64,000 bases of DNA from Isoetes taiwanensis (taxonomy: Eukaryota > Streptophyta > Lycopodiopsida > Isoetales > Isoetaceae): positions 6,666,736-6,730,735 of the forward strand of contig JAJEKV010000032.1 in NCBI GenBank assembly GCA_021234155.1, read 5' to 3'. Both the position numbers and the translations under genes were made by a program. Shown here in pieces: positions 12,009 to 22,589 of the stretch. A model generated the notes under the pieces. The model made no database searches. It had not been told where the DNA came from and saw only the letters and a program-made list of their open reading frames with translations. Each line of letters opens with the position of its first letter. Positions within the stretch are counted from its first letter, which is position 1.

Positions 12009-12718
12009 TGATGATTTTCTATAGCATATATTGCACTACCAAGTTGTCTACTAGGCCAAAATCCTTTATGACAATCTTGAGCTATTAAAACTTCAATTCA
12101 TAAATTGCAATAAGAACAAGTTTCACAATAGCAAATCTTTAGCTTATAGGGCTTCAATCCTTCACATTCAATTGTCAATTTTAACTAGTCATTAAACCAT
12201 TAGACAATATTATTCCCGTTACTGTAGCAACTGTATTGACTCAGTTACTGTAGCTGCATTGACCATCTCCAACCATGGTTCATCGTTCAAGAATCCGGCC
12301 ATACGGCCCTCTGTATGCAATCATCTGTTCAATATACCTCTGCTCCGACGGTTATGGTGATAGATCCGACGGTTATGGGTTCGGATATACTTTCCTATCT
12401 GATAATCTTCCTCAATGCATATATCCCACAGGCCTGATAACAATCAGACGTATTTCGACCATTGAACCAAATATTATGCAATAATAGTTTTCTTCTTAAA
12501 CAACCAACCTTAGGTTAAACAACCAACCTTAGCTTTAGCTATAACTTCCACCCTAACTCAATTCATCATAGTTATACTATTTATACAAGAGGAGCCAAAA
12601 TGTGGTCACTCATCCTCTCGAATTCTGGTAATCATGCTACCTATGAACCTGTAGTCAACACCCAAGATCTCTATCCAACTTAGTTTTTATAATATCACAT
12701 GATAACCACATTGTATCA
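12009..12718 (-). repeat. Long terminal repeat (3') of a Ty1/copia element
   Basis: On the minus strand the sequence starts TGATAC directly after a purine tract GAAGGGGGAA (the polypurine tract for plus-strand priming). It can be followed to an ATCA end at 12009, giving TGAT/ATCA terminal inverted bases and about 710 bp. A TATAAATA-like box lies near 12570. The 5' LTR is missing, so the outer boundary is inferred, not confirmed by comparison. Confidence 0.6.
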
Positions 12719-13535
12719 TTCCCCCTTCATGTGATATTCATTGCACTGCAGTAAATTTCTGATTTGCTGAAATCTTGAGACAGGTAAGGCCTTTGTAAAG
12801 ATGTCTGCCAGTTGATCACCTGTACTAACATAAGTTAGATGTACCTGATTTTTCTTCACAACATCTCTAATGAAATGAACTTCCAGCTCAATATGTTTTG
12901 ATCTCTCATGTAAAATTGGATTTTTTGTCATTGCAATGCAGCTAGTATTATCACAATATATGATTGTTGGCCCTGTTTGAAGAAATCCCAATTCTGCCAT
13001 AAGTCTTCTCTCCCATATTAACTCCTTTGTCAATAATGATGCTGCGTTGTACTCAGCTTCAGCACTAGAGAGTGCAATGCATGACTGTTTTTTGCATTTC
13101 CAGGCAACTGGAGCACCTCCTAACAATACAACATACCCTGAAGTGGATTTTCGTTTATCTAAGTCTCCACCCCAATCAGCATCACAATATGCTTGCAACT
13201 GCAAGTTAGTACTATTGAATGATATACCAAATTGTATTGTACCTTTTAAATACTTCAAGATCCTTTTGGCTGCATTCCAGTGAGCTTTCCCAGGATTATT
13301 GTTGTACCTACTAAGCATATTGACTGCAAAAGCAATGTCAGGTCGAGTGCAATTTGCTACATATGATAGCATCCAATTAAATTCCTATAGGGTACTCTTT
13401 CCATTTGTTTACTTTCAGCTTCAGTTTTTGGACACATCTCACTGGATATTTTATGTCCAGATACCATGGAAGTAGCTGCACTATTGCAATTGTCCATATG
13501 AAACTTCTTCAACATATTTTGAATATGACCGGGTA
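12716..13535 (-). pseudogene. Ty1/copia pol fragment (end of reverse transcriptase plus RNase H)
   Basis: The C-terminal quarter of a copia polyprotein. The upstream part (13535-13357) reads the linker after the reverse transcriptase (MLKKFHMDNCNSAATSM, then PYRNLIG). A one-base frameshift near 13370 separates it from MLSYVANCTRPDIAFAVNML and the RNase H domain. That domain keeps its acidic residues in YCDADWGGD, ALSSAEAEY and CDNTSC, then RSKHIELEVHFIRD and the ADIFTKAL tail. The stop codon TGA at 12718-12716 is formed by the first three bases of the LTR. Everything 5' of about 13535 (gag, protease, integrase, most of the reverse transcriptase, 5' LTR) is gone. Confidence 0.9.
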
Positions 13536-13759
13536 AAAGCACGTTGTGGTGTATCAAAAACGTGCATTTTGACGCCACATTTTGGCACCACCTTTGTGGT
13601 AGAATCGGGTGGTGCATACCGAAGCGGAGATTGCGGGAGTGCGAATTAATGAGCGTCGGTTATTTTGAATTTTATGCCACGTCATTGTCCACCTTTTTGA
13701 ATTAAGAAAGAATCACCTTTTCCTCTGTTTTTTTGCCGCTTCTTGCCGATTGAACCCTA

Positions 13760-14336
13760 ATGGAGTCGGAATTGAACGCCACTGGTTACACGATGAAATC
13801 TCTCCTCAAACAAGAGATTGTGCCCCACGAAGATCTAAAGAAGCTTTGGGGTGACAGAGTTCCAAATAAATCTGGCTACAGGTATTTTCCCCCAAATGTT
13901 TTGTTCAAACTGAAAAATTAAGGCATATGTTTTCTTGTACAGGTTGAAGAATCTGAGCAATGAACAATACAAAGAGTTCATGCAAATTTACAAAAGAATT
14001 ACAGGGAAGCCACATACATGGGGTGGAATGGCTCCTGGAACACGGCAAAGGGCTTATTATCCGCATATAAAGGGGAGGGTTTGTTGGTGGAAGAGCTTCT
14101 CGGATTATTATAAAACTCCCGATGAGAAAGCCGAGGCGGTTCTTCTAGACCCAAGAGAAAGCATAGGCAAATCCAACCCGACGAGGAGGAAAATAGTAAA
14201 AGTGACAGGGGATGATGAAGATGATAGGGAAATAACCAAATCAGGTTCCTCTAGACCACACATTCAATCTGAACTCACAATCAAAACGTAGAAAAGCGAG
14301 CAATGTTCTCGAGACCAAAACATGCCATTGCGGTAT
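13760..14336 (+). CDS. N-terminal exons of the RING/HAD/ULP1 locus
   Basis: Exon 1 (13760-13881) starts at ATG, reads MESELNATGYTMKSLLKQ and ends TACAG before GTATTT. Exon 2 starts at 13943 after TTGTACAG, and the split codon joins cleanly to give SGYRLKNLSNEQYKEF. It continues with a WGGMAPGTRQRAYYPHIKG segment and basic residues. The frame ends at TAG 14289-14291, but a neighbouring frame continues as KRRKASNV to a GTATG donor near 14335, so either a one-base lesion or an unseen splice lies there. I do not recognise the domain; W, Y and basic residues suggest a small DNA- or chromatin-contacting module, which is only a guess. Confidence 0.5.
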
Positions 14337-14552
14337 GTTCAATTATTAGTTGTGTTACAAAGAAAAAAATCTCAAGCTTGATCTAGATTGTTTCTATCAA
14401 CACGTAAAAGGTAACATCAAATCCACTTCAAGAATCGGGTATGTCTACTACCATTTTGCATCATGTTGGTCGTATTGTCATGTTGTGTCTCTATGATGCC
14501 ATCGTGGGGCATTTTCGTGCAATGGATGCCGAATGATAGATGAGGTATGTGT

Positions 14553-15180
14553 GGTGGTGGTGAGTTGTTAACATCCACCATGTCCCACACCACACACCCC
14601 ACGATCTCCCACCACTACACTCTACCATCTCCCACCGCCACACTCCCACACCCACACACCACCACCACACACACCACCACCATCACCACACTCCTCCACC
14701 ACCACCACACTCCACCACCACCACCACATTCCACCACCACCACCACACTCCTCTACCACCACCACACTCCACCACCACCACCACACACCACCACCACCAC
14801 ACCACACCACCAGACTCCACCATGTCCCACACCACAATCCACCACCACCACACTCCACCACAACCACACCACACCCCACCACCACACCCCACACTCCACC
14901 ACCACCACACCACACCCCACCACCACACCCCATCACCACACTCCACCATGTCCCACACCACACTCCACCACCACCACACACCCCACCACCACCACCACCA
15001 AACCCCACCACCACACCTCACCACCACCACACACACCACCACCACCACCACAGACACCACCACCACCACCACAGCGTGTTGTGTGGTGTGTACTGTGCAG
15101 CGTATGTTGTGTGGTGTGTGGTATGTGGTGGTGTGTAGAGACTACCTTGTGTTGTGTGGTGTGTGATTGTGGTTTTCCAT
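14553..15180 (+). repeat. CAC/CCA-rich satellite followed by a GTG-rich arm
   Basis: About 520 bases of CCACCA, CACACC and CCACCACCAC variants, with a longer unit (CACCATGTCCCACACCACA) recurring near 14578, 14818 and 14945. From about 15072 the bias flips to TGTGTGGTGTG for 100 bases, so the two arms could pair. It probably lies in an intron of the surrounding locus. Open frames here on both strands are artefacts of the repeat. Confidence 0.9.
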
Positions 15181-15238
15181 CAGTACGTGGCTTACTATGT
15201 TAGGAGGCTGACATATACGTAGTGTTTTGTTTTACAGA

Positions 15239-15467
15239 CTATGGCAGACTTGTGAAGGAATGGTTGGCTGCAAATTCAGCTAGGTTTGATAGATGCAAGC
15301 AACGATTGCAAGCAAACGAGGATAGGAAAAATGATATCAAAAGAAAGATTGCGTTGATGAAGCATAAAGCATCAGAAATTAGAGCTGATTTGCACAGATG
15401 GCAATCAATCATGACAAAAAACCGAAAAGCGGCAGGGGTGTTCGGGTTGTGTTTAACTAAAGGATGA
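15239..15467 (+). CDS. Coiled-coil exon of the RING/HAD/ULP1 locus
   Basis: After a TTTTACAG acceptor the frame reads DYGRLVKEWLAANSARFDRCKQ and continues with a heptad-like run of K, R, L, I and E residues (IKRKIALMKHKASEIRAD) typical of a coiled coil. It ends at TGA 15465-15467. The composition is clearly coding and the exon lies in line with its neighbours on the plus strand. It may continue by splicing before the stop. No family was recognised. Confidence 0.45.
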
Positions 15468-15629
15468 AGAGCTAAATGGTACAGTGTTGCCTCGGGCTGA
15501 AACAATTAAATAAGGAATTAATGTAAACTGAAATTGAGCTAAAGGCATGTGAAGACTACTATCTTTGGAGCTGCTACCTCGAATGCAAAGATTTGAGATT
15601 TTTTTTTAGCGTAGTGGTCATGACACTCC

Positions 15630-15899
15630 TTTAGATCCTGCACTTCCAATGCTTCCGAGGCAGAAGAAGAGGGTGATGAAGGTTGTCCATTTTGTGGACG
15701 TTGTCTGAAATGGGAGGGTAAAATGTTGCCAGTTGTGATAGCAGAATGCAGTCACCAGTATCACATTCCATGTCTATCACACCATTTGAGGTAAATATTA
15801 TCATCTCTAACCCTCGTCTAAAGACTCTATTGATTTTGAATTTGTTTTGCAGACACTCTAGAACCTGTTGCAGCCCCGCTTGCCAGGCCACATTATGAT
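15630..15899 (+). CDS. RING-H2-like zinc-binding exons
   Basis: Two exons, about 15630-15790 and 15853-15899, joined across an intron with GTAAAT and TTTTGCAG borders. The product reads GDEGCPFCGRCLKWEG, then AECSHQYHIPCLSHHL, then HSRTCCSPACQATL and stop. Order and spacing of C-x2-C, C-x-H, H-x2-C and a final cysteine cluster fit a RING-type ubiquitin or SUMO ligase finger. The last pair (C-x3-C or C-x4-C) is irregular, so the domain may be divergent or damaged. An acidic run (SEAEEEGDEG) precedes it. It lies 1 kb upstream of the HAD phosphatase segment on the same strand. Confidence 0.5.
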
Positions 15900-16318
15900 C
15901 GAGACATGGCTTTTGGCTTTTGGTGTTCGAGTGGTACCACAAGAACCAATAGACACAAGTAAGTTCAAAGAGGGGTGAAAGCAAGGTTTGGGAAGTCTCG
16001 ATGCTTGTACTCAGGTCTCTTTCATCCTGGCTTAGTCTCTTCCATCCTGGCTGGCTTAGTCTCTTTTGCTTGTCCTGTTTATTGTATCTAAAGTGCCCCC
16101 TGGGATGAGATCGCTCGCTCATTTTAGAGGCACTTTAGATATATATAAACAGGAACATCGAAAAGAGAGTAAAAAGCCTGGTGCGTGACCCTCTTGAATG
16201 GTTGTCAACTCACGTGCTTGATATTGTTCGCCGCAAACAATATAGATTCGGCCGCAAACAAGTGCCTTAACTAATGTTTCATCGATGTTGTCACAGTGTC
16301 ATCGACTTAGTGTTTGCA

Positions 16319-16832
16319 GAATTGCAGAAATTTGAGACCAAGGATATCCAACAGTTATCCACGCCTCGATCAGTTATGAGACTGCAAGATACCTCCCGGT
16401 TGTACCTAAAATTCACCCCATTTGATACTCCTAAGTCAATCCCAGCTGCTGACGGCATGGAGACTCCAAAACGAAATTTGGATAGTCAATTGAATGCAGT
16501 CGTATCAAGTAAGTACCGATGCCACATACATGATTTATTTTTTTGTATTTTTCTGTGGTCTTCCTCATTTCAATTATGTTGCAGAGATAAATGCTACTGC
16601 AACTGGAAGCCATGACGAAGAGATTCCTAGTGCATCTGATTTAGGGGGGAAAATTAATTCCCTTGAGATTCATTCTGTACGGGGTCCTTCACCAGAAAAA
16701 AGTTTTGGTGCTGAATATGAGCCAAATGCGGATGCAGGTGATGAAGTTGACAAAGAAACCCCGGATCCTGGACAAGATGCATCGCCTCAACGAGTCCAAT
16801 ACAACCTCAACCAACAAAAACCAAGAGGTTAA
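16319..16832 (+). CDS. Acidic linker exons between RING and HAD segments
   Basis: Exon 16319-16508 follows TTTGCAG and ends before GTAAGT. Exon 16585-16832 follows ATGTTGCAG. The product is hydrophilic (KFETKDIQQLSTPRS, later NADAGDEVDKETPDPGQD), without a domain I know, and looks disordered. The stop at 16832 overlaps, in another frame, the start of the HAD domain, which suggests a frameshift lesion joining the two in the ancestor. Confidence 0.45.
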
Positions 16833-17460
16833 CTGAAATTCTCCTTGTTCTGGATTTTAATGGGGTTTTAGGCAAGTTTTATGACTTGAAAGAGAGGATC
16901 CCTGCATCGGCCGAGCCAGAAGTGACCATCCAGAAATTGAACCATCAAAAGTTCGCAGTTTCCAGGCCTGGATTTCAGGAGTTCTTAGAATGGTGTTTTT
17001 CAAAATTTGAGATTGCATTGTGGTCCAGATGGCTAAGAGTAATGTTGACTTGTTGATGAGAAAGTTCTTTGCGAGGAATATAAGGGCGATTTCTTTTTAT
17101 TTGGAATCGGGATGACCGCACCAACACAAAATTAAAAGTAGTTAATAAGCCAATTTTCCTTAAGGATCTGGTCCAAAGTGTACCAGAAATTTTGGAGATA
17201 CCGGTGACAAACACATTGTTGATAGATGACAAGAGATATAAGGGTTCTCGCCAACCGGTAGAACACAATGATATGTCCAAATAGTTTTGCTCTCGACGGG
17301 TTGGATTCCAATTTCCTTTTGAGCAACTCAAACCATGGCTGGAGGGACTTCGGGCCGAGAAAGTGTGCCGCCTTATGTGAAGGAACATCAAATGTGGAAC
17401 ATGTGGGATTCTCAAGAGTCACAAGAATCGCATGAAAATGCTCGACAAGTATTTTCATAA
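16822..17460 (+). pseudogene. FCP1/NLI-interacting-factor-type HAD phosphatase-like domain, frameshifted
   Basis: FCP1/SCP enzymes remove phosphate from proteins such as the RNA polymerase II tail. Motif I is seen as ILLVLDFNGVLG (near 16840-16872), where the usual second aspartate of DxDxT is asparagine, as in the plant DLNG-type subgroup. SRPGFQEFLEWCFSKFEIALWS follows, then NVDLLMRKFFARNI, LFIWNRDDRTNT, NKPIFLKDL, NTLLIDDKRYKGS near 17206-17245, and EQLKPWLEGL. These pieces lie in order but in different frames (breaks near 17030, 17095, 17283 and 17370), so the copy is broken. It ends at TAA 17458-17460. Confidence 0.75.
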
Positions 17461-17639
17461 ATGAATCTTGTAAAACTCTTTGAAAGTCAATATAAGTAAA
17501 AAGAATTTCTATGATATGTGTTGTACTTTTTTCAATTTAAAATATTTGAATGGATTGTGAGCAAATGTTCTCGTGTGTGTTTAGAACTAGAGATGATAGA
17601 GCTTCGCAGCCCCCGACTATCTAAAGCCAAATACACATC

Positions 17640-18345
17640 CGAAGTGGTGCCGAGTGGGAACTGGAAATCGCCGTGATTAGCTCCACCGACATCAAAATTT
17701 TGGAAGCCGATACACGGTGGTTCAATGTTCAATTGATCCTCCTCTTCTCAAGGTGATACTTTCATCGATTTGTGATCATCGATTTGTGCGGATGATATGC
17801 ATATGTTTGCAGATACATGGAATACTACTTGATTCTCCAAGGAATGAGCCATCCCTTTCATTTCTTTGATCATCTTTTTCACTCGACATTGTCCAAGGAC
17901 ACAAATAGTTACAAAACAATAAGGAAACATGTGAATCTGGATAAGTGCCATTACATGTTTTTGCCTGCTTGTGATGGACATCACTGGACCTGTTTTCTGA
18001 TTGTAAGCCACGCGTGTCTCGCACAGAGATATAAACCAGGGATATATCACTTTGATAGCTCGGGCTTGCATGGCAGAAGCAGACATATTGAGAGGTTAGT
18101 GCTTGCTCATTGCATTTTGCTGTTGTGGCACAATGACAACAAACTTTGAGTGCAGGTTCCTGGAATTGCTTGGACACAATAATTTCAGCTTTACAACCTC
18201 AGATGTTGTGAAAATTTCCAGAACGCCTCTTCAAACCGATGGTCATTCATGTGGCCCTGCCGTATGTTCGTTTATGCACAAATTTGTGAGGGGGTACTTA
18301 AAAGGAGTGAATATATTGTTGCCCCGATCTAGTAAGTCAACTTAA
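17640..18345 (+). pseudogene. ULP1-type (C48) cysteine protease domain
   Basis: ULP1 proteases process SUMO; related domains are also carried by several plant transposons. The segment opens with STDIKILEADTRWFN, resembling the family's substrate-entry region. An exon from about 17813 follows: YMEYYLILQGM, then CDGHHWTCFLI (catalytic His, about 17970-18005) and YHFDSSGLHG (catalytic Asp, about 18045-18075). The last exon follows GTGCAG at 18156 and has LQTDGHSCGPAVC with the catalytic Cys (about 18230-18270). All three catalytic residues are kept in order. The reading ends at TAA 18343-18345. Whether it belongs to the same transcript as the HAD segment is unknown. Confidence 0.7.
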
Positions 18346-19203
18346 ATGTACAGACAAACCAAACTCGTTATTGACAAAGTGTGGTTAAGCGCGAGGTTGT
18401 GGACATTTCAGACCGAGGATCTAGTTGATGTTAGAGTGTTCATGCTTGAAGTTTTAAGATTAGAAGCAACAAAAGCTGGACCGAGAGGAACATATGTATT
18501 GGGAAGTATGTAGGTGCATGAGTCACCTCGTACTTAAATCATCAGATATCTTTCTTATGTACATAATTGTTATTGTAACCTCGATTCATTTCAATGAAAA
18601 TTCATATTCAATTCATCTCACAAACAAAGGAATCAAGTGTTTCAGAAGAATTCAAATCTTCAAAAGAAATCAAGACAAACTCATTTTCACAGCTGAAGCA
18701 CAAAACTTCACATGAGTTCTGAAAACTACAGAATGGTTTTACATTTCATCATCATCAGAAAGAACTTCGGGTAAATTCTGTAAAATTTTCTCCTCATCTA
18801 AAGGATCCAGCCTATATACAGTCATGTTTTGACGTTTAGTTGGTGGCATGTGAAGTCTGATTGCACAGATCTGTGTTGTGAATACTATGCCCACTTGATT
18901 TCCTCCTGCCTAGCCATTAGGGCTACATTCACTTAATCATGTATGCCTTAGGGCTACATTCACTTAATCATGTGTCCACATCCAATGCTCATGTTCTTGT
19001 TGCTACACTAAATGGCAATGTCCACACGAAATTTCTATAGCACAGATTATAGTACTTGATTGGTCGACTTCTAGAGAAAAAGAAAATGGTGTGAGGTTTT
19101 TGTGTTGGAGCTACAAGTAACACCTTTATACAACAATTGAAAGCTTCTCTTTTATTTCCATATTTATTGTTATTATTTTTTATTTTATAGTTTCAATATA
19201 CAA
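18346..19203. other. Non-coding gap between ULP1 segment and transporter copy B
   Basis: AT-rich. It holds a 26 bp direct repeat (18917-18942 and 18948-18973, TTAGGGCTACATTCACTTAA core). No gene recognised. Confidence 0.5.
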
Positions 19204-22200
19204 TCATATGATGTACTGAGCCCCCACCTTGAGAAATCTTCCCTTCGGAATGCCTAAACTCGTAGTACTATCTTTACAATTCTTATGCAAAAACGCATAC
19301 ATGTGGTCAATAACGATCTTGCTAAGAATTCCAGAGCTTGGTTTTGCAGTTAACTCTGCCTGTCCAAGAAGGTAAGTAACACCTGCCTCCTTAGATCTAT
19401 CTAGAAACGTCAATTCATTCTCCACAGCTTCATTATCATCATTCAACCGAACCTCGGAAACTTGTGGGCGGTGCATCGTGGTTTGATGGATACATATTTA
19501 AGCTCCTTGAGTCCAAATCACGTGTTTCCTCCTCCGGACGAGGAAAATCGCCTTCTTCAATTTAATAAATCTTGCAAGGGTGTCCAACGGTAATCCTTCG
19601 AAAAGCAAGCATGTCTCCTTCTTCATGTATGTCCCTCAGATCCATACCTCACAACATACCAGAAAAGACGAAAATCTTTTGTTCGATCCCTGCGTAAGAG
19701 GAACCGCTCCTCCGGTAAAACGTTGCAAATGGGTAAATGCTTTACCGCTACAAATACAAGCACGTAATGCATTCTTTGGAAGATTTGTGATGAAGTGTTG
19801 GAAGATGCTTGGAATTCCTTGTGCTAACTCAGTATAAAATAATCCAATTCACGGAACACGACCGACACCAAGGTTTGAGCCAAGACCTATAATCCAGTCC
19901 AACCGATATCTTGTTCTTTAGCTCATACTGCGTTTTCGGCACCAAAGATAGTACCACGTGCACATAATTGTAAGAAAGGATGCCGCAAATAGTAATGGAA
20001 CCCATCCTCCTTGTGTAAACTTGAAATAAACAGATGACAAGTAAACCGCCTCAAGTGCACCCCAAATGATCCGTAAAACCAAGTGCAAGAAAAATATTTG
20101 TTCGCCAAACCATTAGCATGATCGGTGTCAATAAATTTGTCGTTACAAACATGGTTGAAAGAACGATATGCCCGAGGCAAGAAAAGCAAGATCAGAAACC
20201 GTTATGAAAATTTTGGAAACTTCGAAAACGTGAATTATACCATATGCATTTCCAATGCCGTCAGAAGTTCTCATGTTTGTGATGGCAATACTAGCACACA
20301 TGATAAAATAATTTAGCTCGGGTATATACACCGGCCCTACAAACTTCCGAGATGTGTGAATGACCGCGGACCCTTTGAAAACAACCAAATGCTAAAGCCC
20401 GCTTAATAATCCGAAAAGTCGCAGAAATCATGGCTTGGTTTGTAATAATTGCAAAAGAAGAATCGCAACAATGAACATTGGCCAATAGAGAGGACCTATG
20501 TGAAGGTTGTACCGTAGCTTAACGAAAAGGTAACAATGCCAAGAATAATAAGCTAATACCGGAATAGACTTGTAAAATGTTTCCCCACATGTTCGGATAC
20601 TTCATTAGATAGGATGCTTGCCCTACATAAGCACCATCAATGCGGGATAGACTAATGCAGAGAAGGCAATCGTGCATCAGTCCAAACCATGCATTCAAAG
20701 ACACAAATCCTCTTTCTCCTAATACCCAAGATCCTCCTATAATAACTTACCACGGATAGATGGAACGTAAAAGTGGCCCGGATCAGCAAACATAGCTTCA
20801 AGACTGATGGTGTACATCCCCGATAAGGAGACATGCTAAAGGATATCATAAAATAAATAGCGTGCATAGTAACCTGTAATAGCAAGCACAATTCCTCCAA
20901 GAGAGATCCAACCTCGTTTCTTGTTTAATTTGAAATAGTGGTAAATGTACATTGGGTTGAATGCCTTGAGACTTGGCTCATATTTGAAAATATTATAGAG
21001 ACCAATTAATCCAATGAAAAGGAACCGCACAAATATCGCTGGGGCAAAAAGAAATCCAACTTTGTCTCACGTACCAAATCGCTGAAGAAGAAAGAGCCCT
21101 AACAAGATAACATGAAGATTTAATCACGACGACACATCCGTTGTAAGGGAGAATCATAAAAAATGGTCAATATCTTCCGAAAGCACTATTTAAGTGGGCA
21201 AGATACTAACTTTGGCTTAGAGATGTTGCTTGAATCTTAATTCCTTGAATAGTCGACAACACCGCATAAAGCAACCACAACATATGCAACATAAAACTAC
21301 TTTCATGTGAGCATGAAGTAACTTACTTTTATCTTGCATAGCATATAACACAAATTAATACCTGATATTGCAGGAGTAAGGGCACTTTCTCCAATTATCA
21401 TGCTAGTTGCAAGAAGAGCTAGAAACAACACAAATACTTGAAGTCCTTTGTGTTCTTGAAGTAATTTCTTCATCCACAAACTCCTCTTCATATTTCTAGT
21501 TGACGCTTTAAGATTGTACCCTGACAACTTTCGATCCTCTGGATTTTGATTTGGAAAGAGAGCAATGTCGGCAAACCGTGAAATGATTGAATATAATGCA
21601 AAAGCACCCCCTGTGAAAAGATGCAGAAATTAGCTTGAACATCCTTATAGCATATACACAAATGATAGTACCCATCCCAATGTAGATGTGACTTTTGAAT
21701 TTTATATCAACTTTGTAACATAGAGATTGTGATTAGAAAACTAAAATACTGTTGACGTAAAGAATTTGGTCTTGTGAAGAAAGTAGTTTTCATTTTGTGA
21801 GATAAAATTAAGAGTGAAATTGATGAGGGAAAACTCCAAATTCGAAATAACCAAACTTTGTAAATAGTTGTTAAAGAGGACTTCTTACCTTCCCCTTGAT
21901 CATTTGCTCGAAGCACCAGAAACATATACTTGATAAACGGCGACATGGTCAGCGTGTAGATAATTAAAGACAAGGCACCTAAGATATTTGTGCTTTTATG
22001 CTCAAGATCAATCCCATTCAAAAATGTACTAGAAAAGACGTAAAGAGGTGACGTCCCAACATCACCATATACAACACCAACCGACTGGAACGCTAATCGT
22101 AGAATTGTTGCTGTTGCAAGAACCTGCGAAGAACACCAAGCGTTCATAAACCCATAGAACACACATACACATCAACAAAATTTAGATCTACAACAGGAAA

Positions 22201-22509
22201 TAAAAATCAGAGAAAGGATGCATGATTTACGTATGCAATTTGATCTAATGTCTTTGAACAACAGCTAGAATATAAACCTACAACCAAAGTCAATATTAAA
22301 GAAAAATCAAAGGGAGCATTGCATTCCACCTTAATGCCATGACCTTCCATCCCAGTAACATTTGTAGATTCAACAAGCATTGAATCAAATCTGCAGAGGC
22401 CTTTGCCTCGTTGTTCGTCATTGGGATGGTTTGGAAGAGGACTCTCGGAAACAGGGACAACAGAGGAGAACCTTCCTTGCCCTTCATTGATCATCTTATC
22501 ATCCTCCAT
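19204..22509 (-). pseudogene. HAK/KUP/KT potassium transporter, near full-length but broken (copy B)
   Basis: The gene runs from ATG 22509 to a C-terminal GRFLKVGAQYII stop at 19204, matching the family's usual end. Exons 1 (22509-22330), 2 (22123-21889, VVYGDVGTSPLYVF) and 3 (21610-21362, GGAFALYSIISRF to SALTPAIS) are intact. Downstream, membrane segments are recognisable in order: [98 protein letters not shown] and a soluble tail. They need several frame changes (near 20803, 20632, 20458, 20370, 19935-19990 and 19780) and contain in-frame TGA codons (21067-21069 and 19849-19851). Many lesions are single missing bases, so the gene is either a young pseudogene or affected by assembly indels. 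Confidence 0.85.
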
Positions 22510-22589
22510 AGCCAAAGGACTGTGAAGAAGATTTATGAAAAGGAGGAAGGAAGGAACTATATACAGGAAGGACGGACCGGGCCCGAGCT

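Noticed and set aside
14622-15166. Several open frames rich in Val/Trp/Gly or His/Pro/Thr on both strands
   Set aside because: They are translations of the CAC/GTG repeat array and have no independent support.
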